DNA of 64,000 nucleotides from an uncultured Alphaproteobacteria bacterium (GTDB lineage Bacteria; Pseudomonadota; Alphaproteobacteria; Thalassobaculales; Thalassobaculaceae): positions 1-64,000 of the forward strand of contig CACOPQ010000001.1 in assembly GCA_902629125.1 (NCBI GenBank), written 5' to 3'. The position numbers and the translations under genes were made by a program. Every line of letters starts with the position of its first letter. Position 1 is the first letter of the stretch. Shown one piece after another: positions 52,929 through 61,521 of the stretch. Below the pieces are notes generated by a model. The model worked only from the letters and a program-made list of their open reading frames with translations. It was not told where the DNA came from and made no database searches.

Positions 52929-53131
52929 AATAATTTAGTCTCTAAGGTAGCAACCGTATCGACAAGTCGTTTTTTCATAAACAACATAATTAAGGTTTAA
53001 GATTGAATCAACAGAACTAATACTTTTTACTGATATGAACTGTTCAAATCCATGAATGATATCCGTTCACAAAAAAGTTACCTAGGCACCCAAATTGAGC
53101 ATCCAATATCCTTTCGAAAGATGGATCACTT

Positions 53132-54010
53132 ATGAAATTTTCTCTGCATTTCGGAAACTTGATTTGCCCCGATCCAACCGAGGCAAAAAAATTAGCAATA
53201 GCAGCTGAAACCGCGGGTTTTGAATCTGTTATCGCCGTTGAACACGTGGTTATTCCGTCAAATTATTCTACAAAATACCCTTACAGCAAAACAGGCCGAT
53301 TACCAGGAAATGAAAAAACAGATTGGCCAGATCCGCTAGCCTGGCTTACATTTATTGGAGCAGTCACCAGAAAACTAAAGCTGATAACCGGAGTTCTTGT
53401 TCTTCCTCAGCGTAACCCAGTTATTCTGGCAAAACATCTTGCAACAATTGACAGATTGACAAGTGGCCGTATTGAGCTTGGCATCGGAGTGGGATGGTTA
53501 ATAGAAGAGTTTAATGCTCTAAATGTACAGTTTAGAAATCGAGGCGAGCGGACGGATGAATATATACAGGCTATGCGAAAATTATGGCGAGAAGACGCGG
53601 CAACATTCAAAGGAAAATTCATCAACTTTGATAGCGTGAATTGCAACCCAAAACCTATCGGCAAAAACCTTCCGATAATTATCGGCGGCCATTCCGCAAG
53701 AGCCGTTACACGTGCAGCAGAATTTGGTGATGGTTTTTTTCCAGCTACTGGAATGCAAAATGACCTCGAGCCGATTTTGAGTTTATTATGGGAAAAGATG
53801 TATGAGATAGGAAGAGAACCAGACGAAATAGAAATAATGACAGGTTGCCCGGAGCTCTTGACAAACCCATCTGAGGAGGCATTAAAGGAAATAAAAAATA
53901 AACATGAGCAAGGAATTCAGAGACTTGTGGTACCCTTAGATGGTCTATTACCCGAAATGGAGACAAATATCCTTCGTTTTGGTGAGCAAATCATTAATAA
54001 GGCAGAATAA
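53132..54010 (+). CDS. luciferase-like monooxygenase (LLM class, F420/FMN-dependent)
   Basis: This is a 292-residue TIM-barrel flavin or F420-dependent oxidoreductase. AAETAGFESVIAVEHVVIP opens the fold, and GVLVLPQRNPVILAKHLATIDRLTSGRIELGIGVGWLIEEFNAL is the classic LLM signature. LPIIIGGHSARAVTRAAEFGDGFFP binds the cofactor phosphate. It resembles the TIGR03619-type subgroup. Alphaproteobacteria often carry these without F420 synthesis genes, so FMN from a separate reductase is possible; one such reductase is at 34426. It is a single gene with unknown substrate. Confidence 0.88.
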   Translation: MKFSLHFGNLICPDPTEAKKLAIAAETAGFESVIAVEHVVIPSNYSTKYPYSKTGRLPGNEKTDWPDPLAWLTFIGAVTRKLKLITGVLVLPQRNPVILAKHLATIDRLTSGRIELGIGVGWLIEEFNALNVQFRNRGERTDEYIQAMRKLWREDAATFKGKFINFDSVNCNPKPIGKNLPIIIGGHSARAVTRAAEFGDGFFPATGMQNDLEPILSLLWEKMYEIGREPDEIEIMTGCPELLTNPSEEALKEIKNKHEQGIQRLVVPLDGLLPEMETNILRFGEQIINKAE

Positions 54011-54141
54011 AAAAAAGCTTGCCTAAATTTCTTACTTCAACTTTACAAGGCAAAAATATATTAGATAAGATTATATTGGTTGTATTTCGACCAACTTTCT
54101 ACAGTGCTCGTTTTATTGATGTCTAAATTTTAGGAAAAAAA

Positions 54142-55011
54142 ATGCCCCAAGATAATCTAGGAAATATTACAGAAGAAACATTAGAGCCACTGAAAGTTTA
54201 CTGGCAGCCAGGGTGTTCTAGCTGTTTAAAAACAAAAGAGTTCCTGCTGGAACATGGTGCAGCATTTCAATCTGTAAACGTATTGGAAGACGATTCTGGG
54301 TTTGAGGAGCTGAAGGCGCTAGGCTTAAAGCTCGTCCCTATCGTAGCAAGAGGTAAAAACTGGGCCAACGGTGCGGTTTTTAAAGACGTCGCAAGAGTGG
54401 CCGGTTTTGAATATGGCGGACATAAAATGCTCCCGCCAGAAGAAATTAAAAATAAAGTAATAGTCATTCTAAGCGCAGCGATCAGGTATTTAAATCAAAT
54501 CCCAGAAAACAAATTGGACGAAGTACTCCCAGGAAGGCCACGATCCTACCGGCAACTTGTTTACCATGTATTGAGCATCCCAAATGTTTTTTTAGACAGG
54601 GTTGAGCATGATGCTCCATATACTTATGAGGCCTTAAAATCAATTTTGCCTAGTGAAATAAATAGCACAAGTGCATTAATTGAATTTGGCAATCAGGTTA
54701 TAGTTCGGTTCAATACTTGGTGGGACAGAGAGGGCAACACCACTGACTTTTCTCAACCTGGAAATGTTTATTACGGCGAAGTAACGTTGCATGAGGTCCT
54801 CGAAAGGACAGGATGGCATTCGGGACAACACACCCGTCAAATCATACTTTTGCTTAGAGAAAAGTTAAACATCGATCCAGACGGCGTGCTGTCAGAAGAC
54901 GATTTCGATGGATTACCTATGCCTAAAAATGTTTGGGACAATGAACGTTCATTCGGAGAAGATTCGTATTCATCGCATGCGGAAACCTGGGAAGATACTA
55001 AAACGCGTTAA
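54142..55011 (+). CDS. glutaredoxin-DinB fusion protein
   Basis: This 289-residue protein has two parts. Residues 17-95 are glutaredoxin-like, with YWQPGCSSCLKTKEFLLEHG (CxxC at 25-28) and LVPIVARG as the cis-Pro loop. Residues 105-260 form a DinB/YfiT-like four-helix domain with RSYRQLVYHVLSIPN and EVLERTGWHSGQHTRQI, which supply three His for a metal site. DinB-family proteins include mycothiol- or bacillithiol-dependent transferases. The fusion suggests a thiol-transferase or glutathione-linked enzyme with both redox and metal centres. This is inference; no characterised relative is known to me. The gene stands alone. Confidence 0.8.
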   Translation: MPQDNLGNITEETLEPLKVYWQPGCSSCLKTKEFLLEHGAAFQSVNVLEDDSGFEELKALGLKLVPIVARGKNWANGAVFKDVARVAGFEYGGHKMLPPEEIKNKVIVILSAAIRYLNQIPENKLDEVLPGRPRSYRQLVYHVLSIPNVFLDRVEHDAPYTYEALKSILPSEINSTSALIEFGNQVIVRFNTWWDREGNTTDFSQPGNVYYGEVTLHEVLERTGWHSGQHTRQIILLLREKLNIDPDGVLSEDDFDGLPMPKNVWDNERSFGEDSYSSHAETWEDTKTR

Positions 55012-55012
55012 A

Positions 55013-55037
55013 ACTCCCCGTTTCATGTGGGGAATTT
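55013..55037 (+). terminator. weak hairpin after the glutaredoxin-DinB gene
   Basis: TCCCC and GGGGA pair around nine bases directly after the stop, with an outer AAA/TTT extension past one mismatch. The T-tract is very short, so termination here is only a possibility. Confidence 0.35.
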
Positions 55038-55127
55038 CGAGATAAATGAATCAGGATGAAGACAAAACTGACCTTGCAAAGCAGTTGTACATTTTATTAA
55101 AACTTTTATCTTATTAAGGGTAGAATC

Positions 55128-56522
55128 ATGCGTCCAATAAAAATCATGGCAGCGTCGGGCATGCTCGGTTATGGCTTCACCGAAGAAGGCTTCAATCACG
55201 GGCTGGATCTAGGTGTCGATTTAATCGCATGCGATGCGGGTTCCGCAGACCCAGGGCCCTATTACTTAGGCAGTGGTACTCCGTTTGTGTCCAGAATAGC
55301 TGTTAAGCGTGACTTGTCATTAATGATAAGAGGCGGAACACAAGAAAAAATACCCGTATTTATAGGGTCCGCAGGAGGAAGCGGGTCAGACAAACAGATA
55401 GACTGGACGCTTGAGATAATCCGTGAAATCTGTGACGAGCAAAACATTTATCCCAAAGTAGCAGTTTTAAGAACTGAGCTCAGGCCCGAGCAATTAGTAT
55501 CAAAAATAAATTCTGGGAAAATTAGCCCGTTAGGCCCTATCAAAAATTTAAATGAAAATGATGCTGATGAAACCCACAAAGTTGTCTCCATGATTGGCGC
55601 GGAGCCTTTCCAGCAGGCAGTTGTGGAAGGAGCTGACATCGTTATCGCTGGCCGTTCTAGTGACGCAGCAATATATGCGGCTCTCCCTCTAATGAGAGGT
55701 GCTGATCCCGGATTGGCATGGCACATGGGGAAAATAATAGAATGTGGTGCTCAGGTAATTGAACCACGGGAGGGTCAGGATTGTGTAATAGGAACCATCT
55801 ACCATGATTATTTCACTATCGAACCGGGACATCCGGATCGTCGTTGCACTAGAACGAGAGTAGCAGCTCACACTTTATATGAAAACCCAAGTCCATACGA
55901 ACTTAAAGAACCCAGTGGAACGTTAATTACAAAATCCGCAACTTTCGAGCAAATAGATGACAGGGTCGTGAGGGTATCCGGAAGCAAATGGGAACCGTCA
56001 AGTACATATACCGTAAAGATAGAGGGTGTAAAAAAATTAGGATTTAGGACAGTTTTTTTTGCGGGAACTCGGGATCCAATACTAGTAAGTGGAATAAATA
56101 AATTTATCGAATCCTGCCAAACCAGAGTTGAAAGAGACTCAAAAGCTATTGGCATTGAAAAAGAAAACTACACGCTAAATATCAAAGTCTACGGAAAAGA
56201 TGCCGTCATGGGAGCGAATGAACCGCTAAGTGACCAGAGTCCGCATGAGGTTGGCATTTTGGTTGATGTTGTAGCCAACGATCAAGATACAAGCAAGGCG
56301 GTTTGCGCAAAGGCGCGGTACAGTCTTCTTCATACTGATTTTCCTGGCAGAATGTGCATCTCCGGCAACCTAGCTATCCCTTTTTCGCCTTCCGATTTAT
56401 CGGCAGGCGAAGTCTATGAATTCAATATATGGCATGTTATGGAATGCAACGATCCGATGGAGACAGTTCGAATGGAGTTCATCATACCAAACGACCCTCC
56501 GAAAGAGAGACTCAATGGCTAG
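55128..56522 (+). CDS. acyclic terpene utilization AtuA family protein (DUF1446)
   Basis: This is a 464-residue DUF1446 protein. GSADPGPYYLGSG is the family hallmark near residue 40, followed by FIGSAGGSGSDKQIDWTLEIIREI, VVEGADIVIAGRSSDAAIYAALPL and VRVSGSKWEP. AtuA is the first gene of the citronellol/geraniol catabolic cluster in Pseudomonas, but DUF1446 proteins also appear in many unrelated catabolic clusters and their reaction is not established. It overlaps by eight bases with a DUF4387 gene, a common companion. No acyclic terpene carboxylase genes are present, so the terpene link is unproven. Confidence 0.87.
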   Translation: MRPIKIMAASGMLGYGFTEEGFNHGLDLGVDLIACDAGSADPGPYYLGSGTPFVSRIAVKRDLSLMIRGGTQEKIPVFIGSAGGSGSDKQIDWTLEIIREICDEQNIYPKVAVLRTELRPEQLVSKINSGKISPLGPIKNLNENDADETHKVVSMIGAEPFQQAVVEGADIVIAGRSSDAAIYAALPLMRGADPGLAWHMGKIIECGAQVIEPREGQDCVIGTIYHDYFTIEPGHPDRRCTRTRVAAHTLYENPSPYELKEPSGTLITKSATFEQIDDRVVRVSGSKWEPSSTYTVKIEGVKKLGFRTVFFAGTRDPILVSGINKFIESCQTRVERDSKAIGIEKENYTLNIKVYGKDAVMGANEPLSDQSPHEVGILVDVVANDQDTSKAVCAKARYSLLHTDFPGRMCISGNLAIPFSPSDLSAGEVYEFNIWHVMECNDPMETVRMEFIIPNDPPKERLNG

Positions 56523-56829
56523 ACTACGTGAACTAGCAAAGGTTATTCGGTCAAAAAATGCTGGTGCCCTTTTGCTAACTTTAGACATAATGTTCGATAA
56601 TGAAGAAGCGTACCGCACAGTTTTTAATTCAGGAGTGCTGTCTCCTCGCAGGATAGCTTCGCTATACAACCTAAGTGACAATCAAGTTGAAATTATTGCT
56701 TTTGAGGTGGCTCTAGCAATTAAAATCACTATTCCACGACACACCATTGCCGGATCACCCGGAGATAGCGATGTATATGGAGCACAGCAACATGCTCCCC
56801 TATTCGACCTAGAAATTACCGCTAGCTAA
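56515..56829 (+). CDS. DUF4387 (AtuA-associated) protein
   Basis: This 104-residue protein is typical of DUF4387: LRELAKVIRSKNAGALLLTLDIMFD opens it, then YNLSDNQVEIIAFEVALAIKITIPRHTIAGSPGDSDVYGAQQHAPL, whose GSxGDxDVYGAQQHxPL ending is the family hallmark. The track gives a longer frame from 56416, but the ATG at 56515 is the family start and overlaps the end of the DUF1446 gene. The two are often found together or fused, so they probably form one enzyme. The biochemical role is unknown. Confidence 0.86.
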   Translation: MARLRELAKVIRSKNAGALLLTLDIMFDNEEAYRTVFNSGVLSPRRIASLYNLSDNQVEIIAFEVALAIKITIPRHTIAGSPGDSDVYGAQQHAPLFDLEITAS

Positions 56830-57020
56830 CCGAAGATAATACCATCGTGGTCAACGTCCATAATATTTGTGAGGTGGCAGTTTTGCCATTCAAAATCATA
56901 AGCCAAACTCAAAACTAGTATCAAAATAAGCGCTGTCTAAACAGGAAAAAATTGTTTGCAGCAAAGACTTGATGAGAATGCTCCTAATTACTACCTTATA
57001 CTAAAGGATGGATTTCGATA

Positions 57021-57308
57021 ATGTTCGCGATAATACAATTAGTTGATTCTTTAATAAGCCTATATTTGTGGTGCCTTTTTATATTCGTTATCCTAACGTG
57101 GCTCATTCACTTCGGCGTTGTTAATACACAAAACCGTCTAGTTTATTTAGTCGTTGATTTTTTATATAAAATCACTGATCCAGTCCTCCGACCAATCAGG
57201 AACATTTTACCAAATCTTGGCGGTATAGACGTATCGCCAATTATTTTGGTATTAGCACTAATTTTTATTCGAAACTTGATTGTAGTGGACTTAGCTAAAC
57301 TGATGTAA
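57021..57308 (+). CDS. YggT-family membrane protein
   Basis: This 95-residue inner-membrane protein has two hydrophobic helices (about residues 10-30 and 70-88) and the YggT middle segment VDFLYKITDPVLRPIRNILPNLGGIDVSPIILVLALIFI, a very typical stretch. The family includes YlmG of chloroplasts and cyanobacteria and is linked to osmotic stress or cell division genes. AAAGGA lies 13 bases upstream. It is monocistronic or leads to folD after 218 bases. Confidence 0.9.
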   Translation: MFAIIQLVDSLISLYLWCLFIFVILTWLIHFGVVNTQNRLVYLVVDFLYKITDPVLRPIRNILPNLGGIDVSPIILVLALIFIRNLIVVDLAKLM

Positions 57309-57526
57309 TGCCTAGCCGAAGGCTGATCACCGAGATACATACTTTCAGCAGATTATAAAAAGCGTCTGGTCATATTCAATCAACGCACAAAATACTCACC
57401 AACAATATACCACTAATTTTACGCACAGGAATTTGATTTACGTTTTCCTGATTAATTTTTTTTGGTTTTATTGGTTCATCAATATTACTATCAGGAAACT
57501 TGATTAAAAATGAAAGGTGATTTCCC

Positions 57527-58414
57527 GTGGCAAAAATATTAGACGGCAAGGTCTTCGCTAAAAATCTACGAGATGAATTGAAGGGTATCGTGTCCATTTT
57601 GCGAGAAGAATATGGCAACGTGCCGGGTCTTGCTGTAGTACTTGTTGGGGATAATCCAGCGAGCGAAGTATATGTTCGAAACAAGGGTATCCAAACTAAA
57701 GAATGCGGGATGCGTTCATACGAACATAAGCTGGCAAGCACTGTACAGCAAGATGATCTTTTAAAAGTAATCAAACAATTAAATGACGACCCAGAAGTGG
57801 ATGGGATCTTGGTCCAACTCCCCCTTCCAAATCATATAGATTCACAAAAAGTTCTTGATTCTATCGATCCTGAAAAGGATGTGGACGGGTTTCATATAAT
57901 AAACGCGGGCCGCCTCGCCACAGGTGGTGACGCACTTGTGCCATGCACGCCGCTAGGATGCCTTTTGTTACTAAAAGATCATTTTGATGAACTAACTGGA
58001 AAAAATGTAGTTGTTATCGGCCGCTCTAATATAGTTGGGAAACCCATGGCCGCCTTATTGTTGAGAGAAAGTTGTACGGTAACCATCGCTCATTCTAAAA
58101 GCAACAACCTCGAGGAAATTTGCCAAAGGGCCGATATACTGATTGCCGCGGTTGGGAAACCGGAAATGATTACGAAGGACTTTATAAAAAAAGGAGCGGT
58201 GGTTTTAGACGTCGGTATAAACCGTATCGCAGCACCAGAAAAAGGACCTGGTAAAATGAAGTTAGTCGGAGATGTAGCATTCCACGAAGCTAAAAATCGA
58301 GTAGAAGCAATCACTCCTGTTCCGGGGGGGATTGGCCCAATGACTATAGCCGTGCTACTAAGAAATACAATACAAGCCGCATGCAACCGCCGGGCGTGGA
58401 AATGTGATTTGTAG
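57527..58414 (+). CDS. folD: FolD bifunctional methylene-THF dehydrogenase/cyclohydrolase
   Basis: This 295-residue cytoplasmic enzyme converts 5,10-methylene-THF to 10-formyl-THF through methenyl-THF with [22 protein letters not shown] corresponds to the YxxxK-type active-site region, here with [18 protein letters not shown] is a family signature, [19 protein letters not shown] the NADP-binding loop, and [16 protein letters not shown] the C-terminal signature. It starts with GTG behind AAAGGTGA. The catalytic Lys is likely the K of YVRNKG. It is probably housekeeping, with the HDAC-like gene 29 bases downstream. Confidence 0.96.
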   Translation: MAKILDGKVFAKNLRDELKGIVSILREEYGNVPGLAVVLVGDNPASEVYVRNKGIQTKECGMRSYEHKLASTVQQDDLLKVIKQLNDDPEVDGILVQLPLPNHIDSQKVLDSIDPEKDVDGFHIINAGRLATGGDALVPCTPLGCLLLLKDHFDELTGKNVVVIGRSNIVGKPMAALLLRESCTVTIAHSKSNNLEEICQRADILIAAVGKPEMITKDFIKKGAVVLDVGINRIAAPEKGPGKMKLVGDVAFHEAKNRVEAITPVPGGIGPMTIAVLLRNTIQAACNRRAWKCDL

Positions 58415-58443
58415 AAAATACAAAAAACAGCAAAGCTCTTTTT

Positions 58444-59490
58444 ATGAAAATATTTTTTTCCCCGAAGACACAAAGCCACTCACCCAAGACCTTCATAAGT
58501 AGAGGTCACGTCATTCAAAGTCCAGAAAGAGCAGAGCGAGCTGATATATTAAGAACTGCCGCTGAGAATGCGGGACATACAATTACCGAGATTTTTTCAG
58601 AACATTATCATTCCGCTTTAGATATTCATGACGAGGCTTACATTGGTTTTCTTAAGAACGGCTGGCAGCAATGGTCGATTTTGGAGGGAAGCAGTGAGGA
58701 AATTATTCCTAATGTTCATCCAGGTAGAAACATGAACGCAAATCCAAGTGCAATTGTTTCAGCCGCTGGATACTATCAGGCTGATACCGCTTGTCCCATC
58801 GGGGCAAAAACTTGGGAGGGAGCCAAAGCCTCGGCAGATACCGTGATAGCTGCAGCCTCTAATCTGCTTGATCGGCATCAAAATAATGAGCACGAGAACT
58901 TTGTTTACAGTCTTTGCCGTCCACCTGGACATCATGCTTATGCAGACCAGGCGGGAGGCTTTTGCTTTCTTAATAACTGCGCAATTGCCGCGAATTTCTT
59001 TTTAAAGCAAGGATTCTCAAGGATTGCTATTCTTGATGTAGATGTTCATCACGGAAACGGCACGCAGGGTATTTTCTATGAGCGCTCGGATGTATTGACT
59101 GTTTCTCTTCACGGCGACCCATCTGAATATTATCCCTTCTTTGCAGGTTATGAAGAAGAAGTTGGCCTTGCCAATGGCAAAAACTTTAATATCAATTACC
59201 CTCTCTCCAGAGGTACAGCCGATCTTGAATATATGAGGGTCTTACAAAAAGCACTAGGACAAATAAAAGACTTTAAGCCTCAAATTCTAATCATTGCACT
59301 TGGTTTAGATGCATCAGAAGAAGACCCATTAGCCTTTTTAGCATTAACAACAAAAGGATTTTTGGAGCTTGGCAAGGTAATCGCCAGTGCGAAGTTACCT
59401 ACCATTCTTGTGCAAGAGGGGGGGTACATATCGCCTATTTTAGGTGACAATCTCACCGCTACCCTTAAAGGATTTGAAGACAATCGGTAA
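58444..59490 (+). CDS. histone deacetylase-family amidohydrolase
   Basis: This 348-residue zinc-dependent deacetylase is of the arginase/HDAC fold. The active-site His pair and catalytic region are in RPPGHHAYADQAGGFCFLNNCAIAA, and zinc ligands are in ILDVDVHHGNGTQGIFYE; the later IIALGLDASEEDPLAF carries the final Asp. These bacterial members act on acetylated polyamines or small amides (acetylpolyamine amidohydrolase) and some on acetoin-utilisation proteins. The early EAYIGFLKN and NPSAIVSAAGYYQADTACPIG fit the acetylpolyamine type. It is possibly in one transcript with folD. Confidence 0.9.
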   Translation: MKIFFSPKTQSHSPKTFISRGHVIQSPERAERADILRTAAENAGHTITEIFSEHYHSALDIHDEAYIGFLKNGWQQWSILEGSSEEIIPNVHPGRNMNANPSAIVSAAGYYQADTACPIGAKTWEGAKASADTVIAAASNLLDRHQNNEHENFVYSLCRPPGHHAYADQAGGFCFLNNCAIAANFFLKQGFSRIAILDVDVHHGNGTQGIFYERSDVLTVSLHGDPSEYYPFFAGYEEEVGLANGKNFNINYPLSRGTADLEYMRVLQKALGQIKDFKPQILIIALGLDASEEDPLAFLALTTKGFLELGKVIASAKLPTILVQEGGYISPILGDNLTATLKGFEDNR

Positions 59491-59510
59491 GCCTATTTTT
59501 GGTGCACGCG

Positions 59511-60047
59511 TCAAATCAGTCGAAACTTTTCTAAGGGTAAATAAGTAGAGCCCTCCTTCGTTAAAATGCTCTCGAAAAGTGTGAAGCTTTCAACCCGAAA
59601 AGATCTTGTTTTAAAAAGATTGTTAAATGCAATAAACCCTGCCGTGTCTTCTGGGCGCATATTTTTAAGTCTTGCTAGTGTTACGTGTGGGCTAAACTGA
59701 CGTTTATCTGTGGGAATTCTGTTTATTTGTAGGCAATTTTTTATCTTACTTTGCAGAGAAAAGAGGCCCGGTTCTTCTGCAACGCCAACCCAGATAGATT
59801 TGCTACGGCCTTTTGACGTGAAATGATTTATACCTCTCAACTGCATGCAAAATGCTCCCACAGCCAAACCGCTTAGCACATCTGTTAAATCTTCTAATAA
59901 AATATTTGAAGCTTCGCCAATATAACTCAAGGTTAAATGTAAATTTTGGGACGGCTCCCATCTTGCTCCTCTTAGGCCAGATTGTAGCTCTGTCAATTTC
60001 ACCACTATATCACTCGGGAAACTGAGCGCGATAAAGAGTCTTTTCAT
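59511..60047 (-). CDS. thpR: RNA 2',3'-cyclic phosphodiesterase ThpR
   Basis: This 178-residue enzyme of the 2H phosphoesterase superfamily, formerly called 2'-5' RNA ligase (LigT), has two catalytic HxTx motifs, HLTLSYIG and HVTLARLK, which form the active site opening 2',3'-cyclic phosphates on RNA. MKRLFIALSFPSDIVVKL is the usual N-terminus. The start lies only three bases past the TesA stop, so the two are in one operon. AGGAT precedes the ATG. The fold and both motifs are intact. Confidence 0.94.
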   Translation of the reverse strand: MKRLFIALSFPSDIVVKLTELQSGLRGARWEPSQNLHLTLSYIGEASNILLEDLTDVLSGLAVGAFCMQLRGINHFTSKGRSKSIWVGVAEEPGLFSLQSKIKNCLQINRIPTDKRQFSPHVTLARLKNMRPEDTAGFIAFNNLFKTRSFRVESFTLFESILTKEGSTYLPLEKFRLI

Positions 60048-60050
60048 ATC

Positions 60051-60710
60051 CTAACTATCGGATTTTGATGTTTTAATTTTCGACAATAACTTTTTGACGT
60101 AAGGCTTAATCCTCATAACAATTTCGGCTATGCCTTCCCCTGTCGGGTGAATACCGTCTAGCTGATTAAGTTCTGGTACGCCAGCAACTCCGTCAAGAAA
60201 AAACGGATAAAAAACAACATCGAATTCTTGTGCTAGGTCTTGGTATGTCTGATTAAACTTAGAACCATACTCTCTGCCCAAATTGGGTGGAGCAAGCATA
60301 CCAGCAAACAACACCGGAATATCTTTCAACCGAAGTTGCCTCAAGATTTTTGCTAAATTTTTTTTAGTTGTCGAAGGGTTAATCCCTCTAAGTCCATCAT
60401 TAGCTCCTAACTCCAAGATTACAGCATCTGGATTACTGGCCAGGGACCATTCAAGACGCGTGAGGCCTCCGGCACTTGTATCCCCCGACACACCTGCATT
60501 TATTAGCCTGACATCAAACTCTTCGTTTTTTAGTTTTTTCTGTAACTGCGTTGTAAAGTGATCTTTTTCATCAAGTCCATAGCCCGCTATCAAAGAATCA
60601 CCAAGCGCAAGAATTTTAATTTCTTTAGCTTGGCACCCCCAGGGCGTCAAAACATGCAATGAGACGAGCCCGCCAAAGAAAAGAACTAAAAATATTTGTT
60701 TGATCTGCAT
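60051..60710 (-). CDS. GDSL-type esterase/lysophospholipase (TesA-like)
   Basis: This is a 219-residue secreted SGNH hydrolase. A hydrophobic signal peptide (IFLVLFFGGLVSLHVLTPWG) ends near a Cys (WGCQAKE), perhaps a lipoprotein-like cleavage site. Block I is ALGDSLIAGYGL (Ser), block II has the Gly in NAGVSGDTSAGG, block III is ELGANDGLRG (Asn), and block V is DGIHPTGEG (Asp/His). This matches TesA/thioesterase I, arylesterase type. It would act in the periplasm on lysophospholipids or esters. It is divergent from the LolD-like ATPase, the common TesA-YbbA-YbbP arrangement. Confidence 0.92.
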   Translation of the reverse strand: MQIKQIFLVLFFGGLVSLHVLTPWGCQAKEIKILALGDSLIAGYGLDEKDHFTTQLQKKLKNEEFDVRLINAGVSGDTSAGGLTRLEWSLASNPDAVILELGANDGLRGINPSTTKKNLAKILRQLRLKDIPVLFAGMLAPPNLGREYGSKFNQTYQDLAQEFDVVFYPFFLDGVAGVPELNQLDGIHPTGEGIAEIVMRIKPYVKKLLSKIKTSKSDS

Positions 60711-60756
60711 CTATTTGATCCCATATCTTCTTGCTTCTGCTCCTACAAACTTATAA

Positions 60757-61506
60757 GTGATAATGGTAAAGACAAGCGAAGGAAAAATTTACGATATGGC
60801 CTCTATAAATACTAGGAACATCCATCAAAAGGAGGATGTTCCCCTGATCACTTTAGATAAAGTAAAGCTAGATCTTGAAAGCGGCGCGGGTAAAGTAAAC
60901 ATATTAAAAGGCATTAATTTAAAAATATGTGCAGGTGATAGTGTAAGTATAGTTGGCCCATCAGGCGCTGGTAAGACTTCACTTTTAATGGTGATCGCCG
61001 GAATCGAAGCAATAAGTTCTGGAAAAATTCTCATTTCAAATAACGATCTCACTAATCTTTCAGAAGATCAACTTGCTCGATTTAGACGAGATAACGTCGG
61101 TATTGTATTCCAGGCCTTTAGATTAATACCGAATATGACAGCCCTAGAGAACGTAGCACTGCCGCTTGAGATGGCTGGAGAGAAACATGCGTTTTCTCAA
61201 GCACGAAAAGGGCTCGAACTTGTCAATTTATTAGATCGAGAGACACATTACCCAGACCAATTATCAGGAGGTGAGCAGCAGCGCATTGCCATTGCACGTG
61301 CTTTTGTCAAAAAGCCAAAAATACTACTTGCTGATGAACCGACCGGTAACTTAGATGAAAAGACTGGCGAGGCGACCATAAATCTTCTTTTCGACCTTCA
61401 AGCTTCATATGGAGCTACACTTATACTCATTACACATGATCAACATCTTGCAAAAAAATGTAGCCGCACCCTCTCTATGCTAGACGGCCTACTCTTAGAA
61501 AACTGA
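60757..61506 (+). CDS. ABC transporter ATP-binding protein (LolD/YbbA type)
   Basis: This is an ATPase of about 249 residues. Walker A is [11 protein letters not shown], the Q-loop [10 protein letters not shown], the signature [15 protein letters not shown], Walker [13 protein letters not shown], and the switch His in THDQHL. It belongs to the MacB/LolD/YbbA branch, which powers extracytoplasmic release rather than uptake. The start is uncertain: GTG 60757, ATG 60763 and ATG 60796 (MASINTRN, with GAAGGA ahead) are all open. The permease follows 15 bases after it, and tesA is divergent, as in the ybbA-ybbP-tesA locus of E. coli. Confidence 0.93.
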   Translation: MIMVKTSEGKIYDMASINTRNIHQKEDVPLITLDKVKLDLESGAGKVNILKGINLKICAGDSVSIVGPSGAGKTSLLMVIAGIEAISSGKILISNNDLTNLSEDQLARFRRDNVGIVFQAFRLIPNMTALENVALPLEMAGEKHAFSQARKGLELVNLLDRETHYPDQLSGGEQQRIAIARAFVKKPKILLADEPTGNLDEKTGEATINLLFDLQASYGATLILITHDQHLAKKCSRTLSMLDGLLLEN

Positions 61507-61521
61507 CATAGAGAACTATCA

